The position numbers were made by a program, and so were the translations under genes. 64,000 nt of DNA from Candidatus Thiocaldithrix dubininis. GTDB lineage: Bacteria > Pseudomonadota > Gammaproteobacteria > Thiotrichales > Thiotrichaceae. This document shows positions 38,117-47,541 of the stretch, piece by piece. Under the pieces are notes generated by a model. That model ran no database searches. It saw only the letters and a list, made by a program, of their open reading frames with translations, and was not told the origin of the DNA. The DNA lies in contig CP124755.1 of NCBI GenBank assembly GCA_029972135.1, positions 1-64,000 on the forward strand. Direction: 5' to 3'. Numbering within the stretch: position 1 is the stretch's first letter; every line of letters starts with the position of its first letter.

Positions 38117-40015
38117 TCAATCTTCTAAGTAAGTGTAACCAATCAAGCCTGCTTCAATTTCACGTAGTAACATTTTACGCCGTTCTAAATCGCTGACGGT
38201 TTTGGTTAATTTATGTCGGCATTGCGCTAATAAGGCTTTTGGCTCGAAATGGATATAGCGCAGTAATTCATCAATCGTATCACCTCGCTCCGGCTCTGAC
38301 AGCTTATAGCCGCCATTCGGTAGCAGTTCCACATTAATGGAATCGGTGTCACCGAACAAATTATGCAGATCGCCCAAAATCTCTTGGTAAGCCCCAATCA
38401 TAAAGATACCGATTAGATAAGGCTGTCCGGCATTTAGTTCATGTAAAGGTAGGGTACTTTCTAAATGCCCACTTTCTACATAACGCGATACTGTGCCGTC
38501 TGAATCACAGGTCATATCTTGTAAGGTAGCACGCCGTTCGGGGCGTTCATTTAAACGATGCAACGGCATAATCGGGAAGATTTGTTCGATGGCCCAAACA
38601 TCCGGCATAGATTGGAACAGGGAAAAGTTACAGAAATATTTGTCTGCTAATTTTTCGCGTAAATTGGTTTGTAATTCACTATCTAATTCAGCAAACAAAT
38701 CGGGATCGTGCAGAATTTTTTTACTAATAGCCCGGTGAAAATCTTCAGCTTGGGCGCGTTGTTGCAGACTAATAGAACCGTGTGCAAATAAGCTATGCGC
38801 TTCACTTAACCAATACGCTGCATCGTGATACACCTCAGATGGCGGCAAGCGTCGTTTATTTTCATATAATCTAAATAGATTGTGCAAAATCGCGGGCGCA
38901 TCATTCGCAGGTTCAAGTAAATTCGGCACATGTTCAGGCTGTTCGGGATCAGTATCAATCACATTGGTAATTAATACCGCGTGGTGTGCAGTCATCCCGC
39001 GTCCAGATTCGGTAATAAAATCGGGAAACGGTAATTCGTATTCTTCGCAGACATCTAACACGCTACGGACAATTGTATTGGCGTATTCTTGTAAGCTGTA
39101 ATTAATCGAACAATCGTTACGCGAACGCGAGCCTTCATAATCCACACCTAAGCCGCCGCCGACATCAACCACGGAAATAGGCGCACCGAGTTGGTGTAAC
39201 TCGGCAAAATAACGGCTAGCTTCACTCATGCCACGTTGAATATCGCGGATATTGGCAATTTGCGAACCCATATGGAAATGCAGCAATTGTAAGCTGTCTA
39301 ATTTACCAGCTTGTTTCAGCAGCTCGACCATATCAATGGCTTGACTGGCCGATAAACCGAACTTCGATTTTTCGCCCCCTGTATTTTGCCATTTGCCTTT
39401 GCCGAGTGAATATAAGCGCACGCGAATGCCTAACAGTGGCTCAATTCCCAGTTTTGCAGATTCTTCTAGGCTTTCAATCAGTTCTGAAGGCTTTTCCACC
39501 ACAATAAAAATGCGGTGTCCCATTTGCCGCCCAATTAAGGCAAGCCGTAAATATTCGCGGTCTTTATAGCCATTGCAAATAATGGTACTGCCTTCAGGCG
39601 CAGATCCCAGCACTGCCATTAATTCCGGTTTGCTGCCCGCTTCTAAGCCCACTTGTTGTTTGCCGCCATTGAGGATTTCTTCAACCACGCTGCGTTGTTG
39701 ATTGACTTTAATCGGGTAGATAGCGGTATAGCGGCTGTGTTGTCCGGCATCGCTAATCGCTTTATTAAAGGCGATTTGTAAGCGTTGTACCCGATCATGC
39801 AGAATATCCACAAACCGCACTAATAAGGGAAAGCGCATGCCTTGTTCATGGTGTACGCGCTGCGCCAGTTCGTATAAATCAATTTGCCCCGTTTGCTTAG
39901 GCAAGTGCATGGCGACATTACCCGCCGCATTAATATCAAAATAACCGTCACCCCAGTGTTGAATACTGTATAAGCGGCGAGCGGCATCAAGACTCCAAGG
40001 TTTTTGATTTGGCAT
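38117..40015 (-). CDS. speA: Biosynthetic arginine decarboxylase SpeA
   Basis: SpeA is a PLP enzyme that converts arginine to agmatine for putrescine and spermidine synthesis. The 632-residue protein has the alanine-racemase-like barrel with the PLP Lys in AIYPIKVNQQRSVVEEIL, the GGGLGVDYEGSRS phosphate loop, HFHMGSQIANIRDI and the C-terminal NLFGDTDSINVELL. The ORF stays open for 108 codons upstream, but ATG 40015 follows TAGGATGTGCC and matches the normal length. The later polyamine gene speE is also in this window. It is divergent from the ABC exporter gene. Confidence 0.95.
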   Translation of the reverse strand: MPNQKPWSLDAARRLYSIQHWGDGYFDINAAGNVAMHLPKQTGQIDLYELAQRVHHEQGMRFPLLVRFVDILHDRVQRLQIAFNKAISDAGQHSRYTAIYPIKVNQQRSVVEEILNGGKQQVGLEAGSKPELMAVLGSAPEGSTIICNGYKDREYLRLALIGRQMGHRIFIVVEKPSELIESLEESAKLGIEPLLGIRVRLYSLGKGKWQNTGGEKSKFGLSASQAIDMVELLKQAGKLDSLQLLHFHMGSQIANIRDIQRGMSEASRYFAELHQLGAPISVVDVGGGLGVDYEGSRSRNDCSINYSLQEYANTIVRSVLDVCEEYELPFPDFITESGRGMTAHHAVLITNVIDTDPEQPEHVPNLLEPANDAPAILHNLFRLYENKRRLPPSEVYHDAAYWLSEAHSLFAHGSISLQQRAQAEDFHRAISKKILHDPDLFAELDSELQTNLREKLADKYFCNFSLFQSMPDVWAIEQIFPIMPLHRLNERPERRATLQDMTCDSDGTVSRYVESGHLESTLPLHELNAGQPYLIGIFMIGAYQEILGDLHNLFGDTDSINVELLPNGGYKLSEPERGDTIDELLRYIHFEPKALLAQCRHKLTKTVSDLERRKMLLREIEAGLIGYTYLED

Positions 40016-40151
40016 GGCACATCCTAATGAGTGGCGCGTAAAGGCGTGCAGGATACTAGGTCTACGCCTACTTGAGAATGAAATTGTGTTAACGCTGTGG
40101 TTTCTGGGTTGCGTTATCATAAGGCAATTGTGTTGATTAGGATGGTTAGCA

Positions 40152-41930
40152 ATGGCGGGTCGCACCGAACGCGTTTCTACTGAACGCCGTGATTGGCGTA
40201 ATCTCAAATCTGTCTTACCGTTTTTATGGGAATATCGCGGACGCGCTTTATTTGCGTTGTTATGTTTGATCGCGTCTAAAGTGGCAATGGTCGGCGTACC
40301 AGTGGTATTAAAAGACCTTGTGGATGCCTTACAAGCCACACCTGCGAAAGTGGTGGTCTTACCGGTTAGTTTATTAATGGCTTACGGCGCATTACGTTTA
40401 GCCAGCTCCGTCTTCAATGAATTACGCGATACCGTGTTTGCCCGTGTGCGTTATCACGCAATGCGCAAAATGTCGGTACGGGTGTTAGAACATTTACACC
40501 AACTTTCCTTGCGCTTTCATTTAGAGCGAAAAACCGGCGCGATTAGCCGTGATTTAGAACGTGGTACAGCCTCGGTTAGTACGCTCATGAATTTCATGGT
40601 ATTTAGTATTATTCCGATAGCGGTGGAATTTGGCTTAGTCGCGTTTATGTTATTGAAAAACTACGCGCCTATTTTTGCGTTAGTTACGTTTATTACCGTA
40701 GCCGTTTATGTGTATTTCACCATCAAAATTACCGAATGGCGCATGGATCATCGCCATGAAATGAATCGGCTGGATTCACAATCCAGCAATCAAGCAGTGG
40801 ATAGTTTAATCAACTATGAAACAGTTAAATACTTCAATAATGAAGAGCTGGAATTAAAACGCTACGATCAAACCCTAGCCGATTGGGAAAGCGTCGCCGT
40901 TAAAAGCCAAACCTCGATGTCGCTGCTGAATTTTGGACAAGCCTCCATTATTAGCATTGGCGTTACTGTAATTATGTTCTTGGCGGCGAATAGCGTGGTG
41001 CAAGGCAGTATCAGCATTGGCGATTTAGTCATGGTCAACGCCTTTATGCTGCAACTGTTTTTACCGTTGGGTTCTTTAGGCATTATCTATCGGCAGATGA
41101 AATATACGTTGGCAGATATGGATATGGTGTTTCGCTTATTGGAAACCCCACAAGAAGTCACAGATAGTCCTGCGGCTACGGATTTGGTGGTTAAACAAGC
41201 GAATATCAGCTTTGAACATGTGGCTTTTGCTTATCAAAATGAACGCCCGATTCTACGGGATGTAAGTTTTAAGATTGCTGCTGGGCATAAAGTTGCCATT
41301 GTGGGGCATAGCGGCGCGGGCAAATCCACGATTTCCCGCTTACTGTATCGCTTTTACGATATTACGTCAGGGCGTATTTTGATTGACGGGCAAGATATAA
41401 GCCAAGTCACGCAAAGCAGTTTACGCAAAACCATTGGCATTGTGCCGCAAGATACTGTGCTATTTAACGACACGATTCGCTATAACCTGCAATACGGCAA
41501 TCTACAAGCCAGCCAAGCGGAACTCGAACAAGCGGCAGATATGGCGCATATTCGCCATTTTATTGAAAGTTTGCCAGACGGTTGGGATACGTTAGTTGGG
41601 GAGCGTGGTTTAAAATTATCGGGGGGCGAAAAGCAGCGGGTGGCGATTGCCCGCGCCATCCTTAAACAGCCGCCGATTCTCATCTTTGATGAAGCAACTT
41701 CTTCTTTAGACAGCGCGACCGAACAAGCGATTCAACAGACCTTACGCGAAGTTGCTGGGCAACATACTACGTTGATGATTGCACATCGCTTATCCACGAT
41801 TGTCGATGCTGACCAGATTTTGGTGATGGATAAAGGGCAGGTGGTTGAACAAGGTACACATGCGGAATTATTAGCGCAAGACGGCATTTATAAACATATG
41901 TGGGAATTACAGTTGCGCGACGATAAGTAG
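40152..41930 (+). CDS. Atm1/HMT1-type ABC exporter
   Basis: This is a half-transporter with an N-terminal six-helix permease and a C-terminal ATPase; it would act as a homodimer. The 592-residue protein shows LSLRFHLERKTGAISRDLERG and SLINYETVKYFNNEELEL, both typical of the Atm1/ABCB7/HMT1 group that exports glutathione-linked sulphur or metal compounds. The ATPase has Walker A GHSGAGKSTISRLL, signature LSGGEKQR, Walker B ILIFDEATSSLDS and the H-loop AHRLS. Substrate is inferred from family only. Confidence 0.88.
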   Translation: MAGRTERVSTERRDWRNLKSVLPFLWEYRGRALFALLCLIASKVAMVGVPVVLKDLVDALQATPAKVVVLPVSLLMAYGALRLASSVFNELRDTVFARVRYHAMRKMSVRVLEHLHQLSLRFHLERKTGAISRDLERGTASVSTLMNFMVFSIIPIAVEFGLVAFMLLKNYAPIFALVTFITVAVYVYFTIKITEWRMDHRHEMNRLDSQSSNQAVDSLINYETVKYFNNEELELKRYDQTLADWESVAVKSQTSMSLLNFGQASIISIGVTVIMFLAANSVVQGSISIGDLVMVNAFMLQLFLPLGSLGIIYRQMKYTLADMDMVFRLLETPQEVTDSPAATDLVVKQANISFEHVAFAYQNERPILRDVSFKIAAGHKVAIVGHSGAGKSTISRLLYRFYDITSGRILIDGQDISQVTQSSLRKTIGIVPQDTVLFNDTIRYNLQYGNLQASQAELEQAADMAHIRHFIESLPDGWDTLVGERGLKLSGGEKQRVAIARAILKQPPILIFDEATSSLDSATEQAIQQTLREVAGQHTTLMIAHRLSTIVDADQILVMDKGQVVEQGTHAELLAQDGIYKHMWELQLRDDK

Positions 41931-42000
41931 TTTGGCTTAAATTGGCTCAATACTATTTTCTAGTTTTTCCGCCGAGATGCTGTAAATACATCCTTGTACG

Positions 42001-42088
42001 CTCCAGCCCCGCATCCTGTGGGGCAGTCCCCCCAGTAGCGATGTTCATACGTTAAATTTCCTCCAGCCCCGCATCCTGTGGGGCAGTC
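42001..42088. CRISPR. CRISPR-like pair: two 28-bp repeats with one 32-bp spacer (or a REP pair)
   Basis: Identical 28-bp sequences lie at 42001-42028 and 42061-42088, separated by 32 bp of unique sequence, a 60-bp period. Each repeat contains the hairpin GCCCCGCA TCC TGTGGGGC (8-bp stem with one G-U pair). Repeat length, internal palindrome and spacer length match a type I CRISPR unit. No cas genes are in the window and only one spacer is present. The alternative is a pair of REP-type palindromes between convergent genes. Confidence 0.45.
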
Positions 42089-42127
42089 TCTGCTGCAAAT
42101 CTAGCAAATAGTGGGTCAAGCATTGCG

Positions 42128-42961
42128 TCACATGAAATATCTGCGAAACGCTTTGGTGTTATCTGGCGTTTTCGGGTTAAACGGAATCGAAAAACTTACG
42201 TGCTTAAACTGCTGGGCAAAGCGGCCGCTTTTCTGTAAATGCTCGGCAAACGCGGCGGCTACTTCATCGGGATCATTACCAAACACACCACAACCCCACG
42301 CGCCTAATATTAAGGCATCGCAGCCTTGTTCCGCAGCAATACTCAAAAAATGCTCAATACGGCGGCTTAAGGTAGCAGGAATATGTTTAAGGTTATGCGC
42401 TTCATTACGCGCCAGTGCGCCTTTATTCGGTGCAGGGCTGGTAATAAAATCAACCGCATACGCTTGTTCTAAGAGCTCGCCTTGGTCATTACGAAACACC
42501 ATGCAGTGTGGTGAGTAAATCACATGATCCGAATACAGCAAACTGTGATTCACATTGCGGTGATAGTGATAATACTCCGGGCATTGCTGCAAACTGCCGT
42601 ATAAGGCACTACTTCGCGCAAGGCTTTCTTCTTGTGCTTGACTACCGCCTAAAAAACCCCCCCCTGCGTTTTTTGCGGAAGCGAAATTTAAAACGCCAAC
42701 TTTGGTAAATTGCCCCAATGCTAATAAGCGGCTTGCGCCTTGTAAGGTGGTTTCATCTTGAACTTCCAAGACGGTTTGATAACTTTGTGGGCTGAATTTC
42801 GCGGCATAATCCGGCGTAAATAAGCGGGTTTGTGCCTTACATTCCGCAATTTCACGCGCAATATGTACCCGTTTACCACTGGGGGCGCTGTATTGACCGC
42901 TGTTAATAATAGTCACGGTGGCTTCTGCCATTTGTGCGCGCGCACTGCGAGGAATATTCAT
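42128..42961 (-). CDS. TIGR02452-family PARG-like macrodomain protein
   Basis: The 277-residue protein has a macro-type ADP-ribose-binding fold with the PARG catalytic motif NFASAKNAGGGFLGGSQAQE (residues about 96-115), followed directly by ES. GGG and a Gln-Glu-Glu pair are the hallmark of bacterial-type poly(ADP-ribose) glycohydrolases. It continues with RSSALYGSL, MVFRNDQGELLE and ALILGAWGCGVFGNDP. The predicted job is removal of ADP-ribose from modified molecules. It starts 2 bp after the NADAR gene and closes the NAD operon. Confidence 0.85.
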   Translation of the reverse strand: MNIPRSARAQMAEATVTIINSGQYSAPSGKRVHIAREIAECKAQTRLFTPDYAAKFSPQSYQTVLEVQDETTLQGASRLLALGQFTKVGVLNFASAKNAGGGFLGGSQAQEESLARSSALYGSLQQCPEYYHYHRNVNHSLLYSDHVIYSPHCMVFRNDQGELLEQAYAVDFITSPAPNKGALARNEAHNLKHIPATLSRRIEHFLSIAAEQGCDALILGAWGCGVFGNDPDEVAAAFAEHLQKSGRFAQQFKHVSFSIPFNPKTPDNTKAFRRYFM

Positions 42962-42963
42962 GT

Positions 42964-43518
42964 TTATTTTGCCTGTTGTAGCTGGTCGCGTACTACCATT
43001 AAGGCGAAGCCTAATAAGTTATCGCCCCGCCATTTAGTTGGGTTGCTGGCTTGGGAATTATCCTGCGCCAAGCCAATGCCCCAGATCGTATCCATCGGGC
43101 TGGCTTCCACTAAAATGCGTTCACCCGTCTGCAATAAAAAATCTTTAAGCGCGGGATATTGAGAAAATTTCGCTAGATTGCCTTGTACCACAATGGCAAA
43201 GCGTTGTTGTTTCCAGACCGATTCGTGGAAGGGCTGAATGTGTCGCCCTAACTTTTTAGCTGCATGTGGATGTTCTGCCGCAAGAATTTTCTGGCGTGTG
43301 CGTTCATCTTTAAATAAACGGGCTTTTTCCGCCATCATATAATGTTCAGCGGTAGCGTAAGTGACACCCTCAAGCACAAATGGGCTGGGATACCACTGGC
43401 TAAAACAGCTTTTGTCGATGATGTCAGGGTTTTTCTGGGTGTGACCCCAGAAAAACACATATTTCAGTATCTCGCCTTGCTGATAACGGCGGATTAATTT
43501 TTCACGACTGTATTGCAT
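42964..43518 (-). CDS. NADAR domain protein (YbiA-like)
   Basis: The 184-residue single-domain protein is of the NADAR family (DUF1768/YbiA). Family segments are FSQWYPSPFVLEGVTYATAEHYMMAEKARLF (positions about 39-69), ILAAEHPHAAKKLGR, ALKDFLLQTGERILVEASP and DTIWGIGLA. Related NADAR proteins remove ADP-ribose from guanine bases or act in riboflavin-precursor metabolism. Here the flanking NAD-salvage and PARG-like genes favour an ADP-ribosyl hydrolase role; this is inference. Its start overlaps the 3' end of nadV by 17 bp. Confidence 0.85.
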   Translation of the reverse strand: MQYSREKLIRRYQQGEILKYVFFWGHTQKNPDIIDKSCFSQWYPSPFVLEGVTYATAEHYMMAEKARLFKDERTRQKILAAEHPHAAKKLGRHIQPFHESVWKQQRFAIVVQGNLAKFSQYPALKDFLLQTGERILVEASPMDTIWGIGLAQDNSQASNPTKWRGDNLLGFALMVVRDQLQQAK

Positions 43519-44896
43519 ACTGATGACTGCGTGTGCGAATCACATCAAAGGATTCGTCGATTAATAATTCACCATTTCGATAGACGCAGCGCAGCAAATC
43601 CGTTTGCCCCTTTAAAGCATCTTCACGAAGGGTTTGATAAGCATTGTTGTGTTGAATCACAGCTAAACGCCCGCGTTTTGAGGTTTTGCCAGCATCGGTA
43701 ATCGGCTGTTTGTAAGCGTCTTGCCATTGCCCGTTAATTTGCACCGCCGAGGCTTTCATGGCAAAGCTTAAGGTATCACGGTTAACTTTTTGCAATAAGC
43801 CGCCACCCATACCAAACGCGACGTTTTCGGTGGAAAAACCTGCTTGTTCAATGCTTTGTAATATCAACTTAATGGAATCTTTATCCACGCCGTCGCCTTG
43901 AATTAAACGCACCGCATTATCCAACACAATATAGCCTTTGCTATTGATGCGTCCGCCAAAGCTAGCATATAAGCGTTTTAACAAATCCGGCACGATGATT
44001 TCTGGTTTGCCTGAATCAGGGCGAATCACGACGGTTGCGCCACTGTTCTTCACTTGCTGGCGTAATTGCTCACCCCAAATCTGGGAAACGGCATTAAAGA
44101 TGTCATACGAATCTGATACTACAGCTACGGTTTTACCGGGTTTAGCAAATTGATTCAGCATATTGGCATAGGCATCGGCTTCCTGTTCACGCCCCCATGC
44201 CGTCATGGTGGAGTGTTCTGTGGCTGGAATTGAAAACCCAGCCATATCCGCTTGGTAATAACGCCGTGCTGCTAATAAGGCGGCTACCGTATCCGTGCCT
44301 AAAAAATTAACCAAGTGCGCCATACCCCCTAATGCTGCGCTTTCTTGCGATGATACGCCGCGCGCGCCAAAGTCGTGCAATTTAAACGGTAATTGGGCTT
44401 CGGCATCATCGCTGGTTGTTTGTAAATAAGCGCGTAAGGTTTGCTTCACTTCCCATGAAACCGTTGCCACGGTCGTCGGATACCAAATAGCGCGTAATAA
44501 GGCAGTTTCTAGGTAAGACGTTAACCAATACAGTTGCGGGTCAGTATTTTTAATTTGCACTAAGGCATTGTGGGTAGGCACTACTGAACCTTCTGGCAAC
44601 GCTTGGATTTCTACCGGCAAATAACCGTTATAACGCGCCAAAATGTATTGCCAACCGGCTTTGTTAAACGGCACGCCGTGTAAGGTAAATAACGCTTCGG
44701 CTTCCTCAATATCGGCTTGGCTAATGGGCGTTAATAGATATTCTTTGATAAACGCCTGTAAGCCAAAGAACACGCTTTGCTTGAACTCGCCACCGCGTGC
44801 TTCGATATAAGAAGACACGTATTCAGTGTGAGGCGGATATTGTAAGAAGTGGCTGGCTTTATAGCTGTCGGTATTCAAAATAATATTCTTAAACAT
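43502..44896 (-). CDS. nadV: Nicotinamide phosphoribosyltransferase NadV
   Basis: NadV makes NMN from nicotinamide and PRPP, the deamidation-free salvage route to NAD. The 464-residue protein has the NAMPT hallmarks: NTDSYKASHFLQYPP near the start, SSYIEARGG, FKLHDFGARGVSS, IPATEHSTMTAWG, VIRPDSGKPE and GDGVDKDSI. The conserved Gly/Asp segment and length separate it from the PncB nicotinate enzyme. A strong GGAGGAG ribosome-binding site precedes the start. It lies 58 bp after nadM. Confidence 0.93.
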   Translation of the reverse strand: MFKNIILNTDSYKASHFLQYPPHTEYVSSYIEARGGEFKQSVFFGLQAFIKEYLLTPISQADIEEAEALFTLHGVPFNKAGWQYILARYNGYLPVEIQALPEGSVVPTHNALVQIKNTDPQLYWLTSYLETALLRAIWYPTTVATVSWEVKQTLRAYLQTTSDDAEAQLPFKLHDFGARGVSSQESAALGGMAHLVNFLGTDTVAALLAARRYYQADMAGFSIPATEHSTMTAWGREQEADAYANMLNQFAKPGKTVAVVSDSYDIFNAVSQIWGEQLRQQVKNSGATVVIRPDSGKPEIIVPDLLKRLYASFGGRINSKGYIVLDNAVRLIQGDGVDKDSIKLILQSIEQAGFSTENVAFGMGGGLLQKVNRDTLSFAMKASAVQINGQWQDAYKQPITDAGKTSKRGRLAVIQHNNAYQTLREDALKGQTDLLRCVYRNGELLIDESFDVIRTRSHQYAIQS

Positions 44897-44954
44897 AGGA
44901 ACTCCTCCTGTGTTGAGTGAAACGTCGGTCTATCCAACGTCGTAAAAACGGGTG

Positions 44955-45986
44955 TTAACCGATTAAGGTTTTAATAATTTGGAAATGATCTTCAAATAAG
45001 CGTTCGGGATTTAAATCGCCAAGTGCCACCCACAACGCATGTTGGGCATCATCGCCGCCTTTGACTTTAGGCAAGCCCTGCGCATCGGGTTTTAATTCGA
45101 TTAAAAAGGCATGGGTAATCGTGCGCCCGCGTGCTGAACGATAAGGGTCATCAAATACCTGTTGCTTACTAATCGAACCTGCCAAGACGGGGGCGGGTAC
45201 TCTAATGCGGGTTTCTTCGCGTAATTCCCGAATCACCGCATCGCGTAATTTTTCCTGAGCATTAATAAAACCGCCGGGTAGCGCATATAAACCTTTACCG
45301 GGGCGTGCTTTGCGTTCAATTAATAAAATATGTCCCGCTTGTACCACCACTGCATCGACTGTGACAAACGTCGGCGGATAAGGCGCACAGTCCCAACCTT
45401 GTTGGTATTGGCGTACAAATGCCCACTCATCCGCAATCTCTTGATAAATTTCCGTATTTTTAAAATTGGCGAGCCAAGTTTGCATAGCAGATGGCAAGTT
45501 ATCGGCAATTTGCCCGTGTAAGAAATACTGTTCCCGCAAGGGGGTGGAAGAAATACCTGCCACATTGTCCACATTAACCGATGCCCATTGGGGAAACATA
45601 GCCAAATAATACGAACTATGGTCTTTGTTATGCCCAATCAAACCAATACGCGGCTGTTGACTGCCTACTTTTGGTGGATACTGACAAGCAATGCCTTGTA
45701 CCGTTTGTTGTACTCGGGTAATCCACGCCTGATCGTTATAAGTTTCATCTAATAACGGGGCGATAATTAAGCGTTCACCCACATCAGCGAAGATTTCCCG
45801 TATAAATTGTTCACGTTCGGCAAATGTCCAAGGGTTACGCAAAGAACGCGCTTGATAACTCGAACCGACCAATAAAATAACGTGTTCGGCTTGTGCTAAC
45901 GCGGTTTCTACTACTTTTTGATGCCCATTATGAAACGGCTGAAAACGCCCAATAAATACCAAAAAATCAAAGGCTTTGCTTGACAT
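44955..45986 (-). CDS. nadM: Bifunctional NMN adenylyltransferase/Nudix hydrolase
   Basis: The 343-residue protein is a fusion. The N-terminal nucleotidyltransferase (about 1-180) has FIGRFQPFHNGHQKV and ISSTPLREQYF and would turn NMN plus ATP into NAD. The C-terminal Nudix domain (about 200-340) carries GGFINAQEKLRDAVIRELRE, a full Nudix box, and probably hydrolyses ADP-ribose. Together with NadV this makes NAD from nicotinamide in two steps and recycles ADP-ribose. It is the first gene of the operon, with an AAGGAG ribosome-binding site. Confidence 0.93.
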   Translation of the reverse strand: MSSKAFDFLVFIGRFQPFHNGHQKVVETALAQAEHVILLVGSSYQARSLRNPWTFAEREQFIREIFADVGERLIIAPLLDETYNDQAWITRVQQTVQGIACQYPPKVGSQQPRIGLIGHNKDHSSYYLAMFPQWASVNVDNVAGISSTPLREQYFLHGQIADNLPSAMQTWLANFKNTEIYQEIADEWAFVRQYQQGWDCAPYPPTFVTVDAVVVQAGHILLIERKARPGKGLYALPGGFINAQEKLRDAVIRELREETRIRVPAPVLAGSISKQQVFDDPYRSARGRTITHAFLIELKPDAQGLPKVKGGDDAQHALWVALGDLNPERLFEDHFQIIKTLIG

Positions 45987-46013
45987 CAGTAAGCTCCTTA
46001 CTGCTTAAATCTA

Positions 46014-46067
46014 TCTTAGTCTATCTAAGAATGACTGTAGTGTAGGTTATTTAGTGTCTTAAAGTCA
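46014..46067 (-). promoter_or_regulatory. Promoter and palindromic operator of the NAD/ADP-ribose operon
   Basis: Upstream of nadM on the minus strand, TTGACT is followed after about 18 bp by TACACT, a plausible sigma70 promoter. Between it and the start lies a palindrome TCTTAG-TCTAT-CTAAGA at 46014-46030, a candidate repressor site. No NrtR/NadR-type regulator gene is in the window, so the binder is unknown. Confidence 0.4.
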
Positions 46068-46134
46068 ATAATTGATTTGCACAATGATTAAAAGTGCTAA
46101 GCAGCCTAAACAACTGCTTAGTTAACGCATAAGC

Positions 46135-47331
46135 TTAGACTTTAACAGGTTTAACACGGCTGGCAGCTTCGGCAGCACGTTGACGGGCTTCGTCTGTTGT
46201 TTGACCCCGCGCTAAGGCAACCCCCATGCGGCGGCGTTCAAAGGATTCGGGTTTGCCAAATAAGCGAATATCGGTTTCTGGTACTTGTAAGGCTTCTGCC
46301 ACGCCTTCAAAGGCAATGCCAGTAGCGTCCATACCGCCATAAATTACGGCACTGGCTCCCGTACTATGCATAGCCGTATTCACAGGTAAACCTAAAATAG
46401 CGCGTGCGTGTAATTCAAATTCATTTTGGTATTGGGTAATCATCGTGACCATACCGGTGTCATGTGGGCGAGGACTCACTTCAGAGAACCAAACTTCATC
46501 ACCTTTAACAAATAATTCGACCCCAAATAAGCCACGTCCGCCTAAGTTTGTGGTAATTTTTTGGGCAATGTCTTGGGCTTTAGCTAGGGCAGTCTCTGAC
46601 ATGGCTTGTGCTTGCCAACTTTCTACATAATCGCCTTTTACTTGGCGATGCCCAATCGGCGTACAGAAATGCGTTTCAACGTTACCATTTGCACCTAATG
46701 CACGCACGGTTAATAAGGTAATTTCGTAGTCGAATTGAATGCACTGTTCAACGATCACGCGTCCGTGATTAACGCGTCCGGCGGATAAGGCATAGTCCCA
46801 CGCAGCGGTTACTTCTTCAGGACTTTTAACCATTGATTGCCCTTTACCAGAAGACGACATCACCGGCTTGATAAAACAGGGGTAACCTACATCATCACAC
46901 GCCGCTTGCATTTCGGCTAAGCTGGAAGCAAAGTGATAACGTGAGGTGGGTAAGCCTAATTCTTCCGCTGCTAAACGCCGAATGCCTTCACGATTCATGG
47001 TTAATTGCGTCGCACGAGCTGTGGGAATGACTTCTGCTAATTGATCCGCTTCAATACGGGCTAATTCATCGGTGGCAATCGCTTCAATCTCTGGCACGAT
47101 TAAATGCGGTTGCTCTTGTTCCACTAAGGCACGTAAGGCATGCGGATCTGCCATATTAATTGTATGGAAACGATGTGCAACTTGATGACCGGGCGCATTG
47201 GCATAACGATCCACCGCAATCACTTCAACCCCTAAGCGTTGTAACGCAATAATGACTTCTTTGCCTAACTCGCCACTGCCTAACAACATGACTTTGGTGG
47301 CGGAGGGGGACAATGCAGTTCCAATACGCAT
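46135..47331 (-). CDS. purT: Formate-dependent phosphoribosylglycinamide formyltransferase PurT
   Basis: PurT formylates glycinamide ribonucleotide with formate and ATP in purine synthesis, the folate-independent alternative to PurN. The 398-residue ATP-grasp protein has the PreATP-grasp start ([21 protein letters not shown]), the nucleotide loop [14 protein letters not shown], and [29 protein letters not shown] (about 260-290). The length is typical. It is transcribed alone, divergent from the response-regulator gene. Confidence 0.96.
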   Translation of the reverse strand: MRIGTALSPSATKVMLLGSGELGKEVIIALQRLGVEVIAVDRYANAPGHQVAHRFHTINMADPHALRALVEQEQPHLIVPEIEAIATDELARIEADQLAEVIPTARATQLTMNREGIRRLAAEELGLPTSRYHFASSLAEMQAACDDVGYPCFIKPVMSSSGKGQSMVKSPEEVTAAWDYALSAGRVNHGRVIVEQCIQFDYEITLLTVRALGANGNVETHFCTPIGHRQVKGDYVESWQAQAMSETALAKAQDIAQKITTNLGGRGLFGVELFVKGDEVWFSEVSPRPHDTGMVTMITQYQNEFELHARAILGLPVNTAMHSTGASAVIYGGMDATGIAFEGVAEALQVPETDIRLFGKPESFERRRMGVALARGQTTDEARQRAAEAASRVKPVKV

Positions 47332-47541
47332 AAAATTTCCTTACTAAATAACAGACAAAATCTTAAGCAGTTTAACATCGTTTGTTCATGGGTTAAGTGC
47401 GGTAAAGTTGCAAAAACTTGTGCTAATTGGGGGAAAACATAGTATTTTGCTTAATAACTGTTCATAACAGCCATTTAGAAAGTACTATTCTTATGAGAAA
47501 ATTTTTCACCTTAAATGTAGCGTTATTTTCTAAACGAAAAT

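Noticed and set aside
40016-40339. N-terminal extension of speA by 108 codons
   Set aside because: The added residues are basic, low-complexity and unlike the SpeA family; ATG 40015 has a good ribosome-binding site and normal length.
42001-42088. Reading the two 28-bp repeats as a transcription terminator pair
   Set aside because: Neither hairpin is followed by a T-run on either strand, and exact 60-bp spacing with identical repeats fits a repeat element better.
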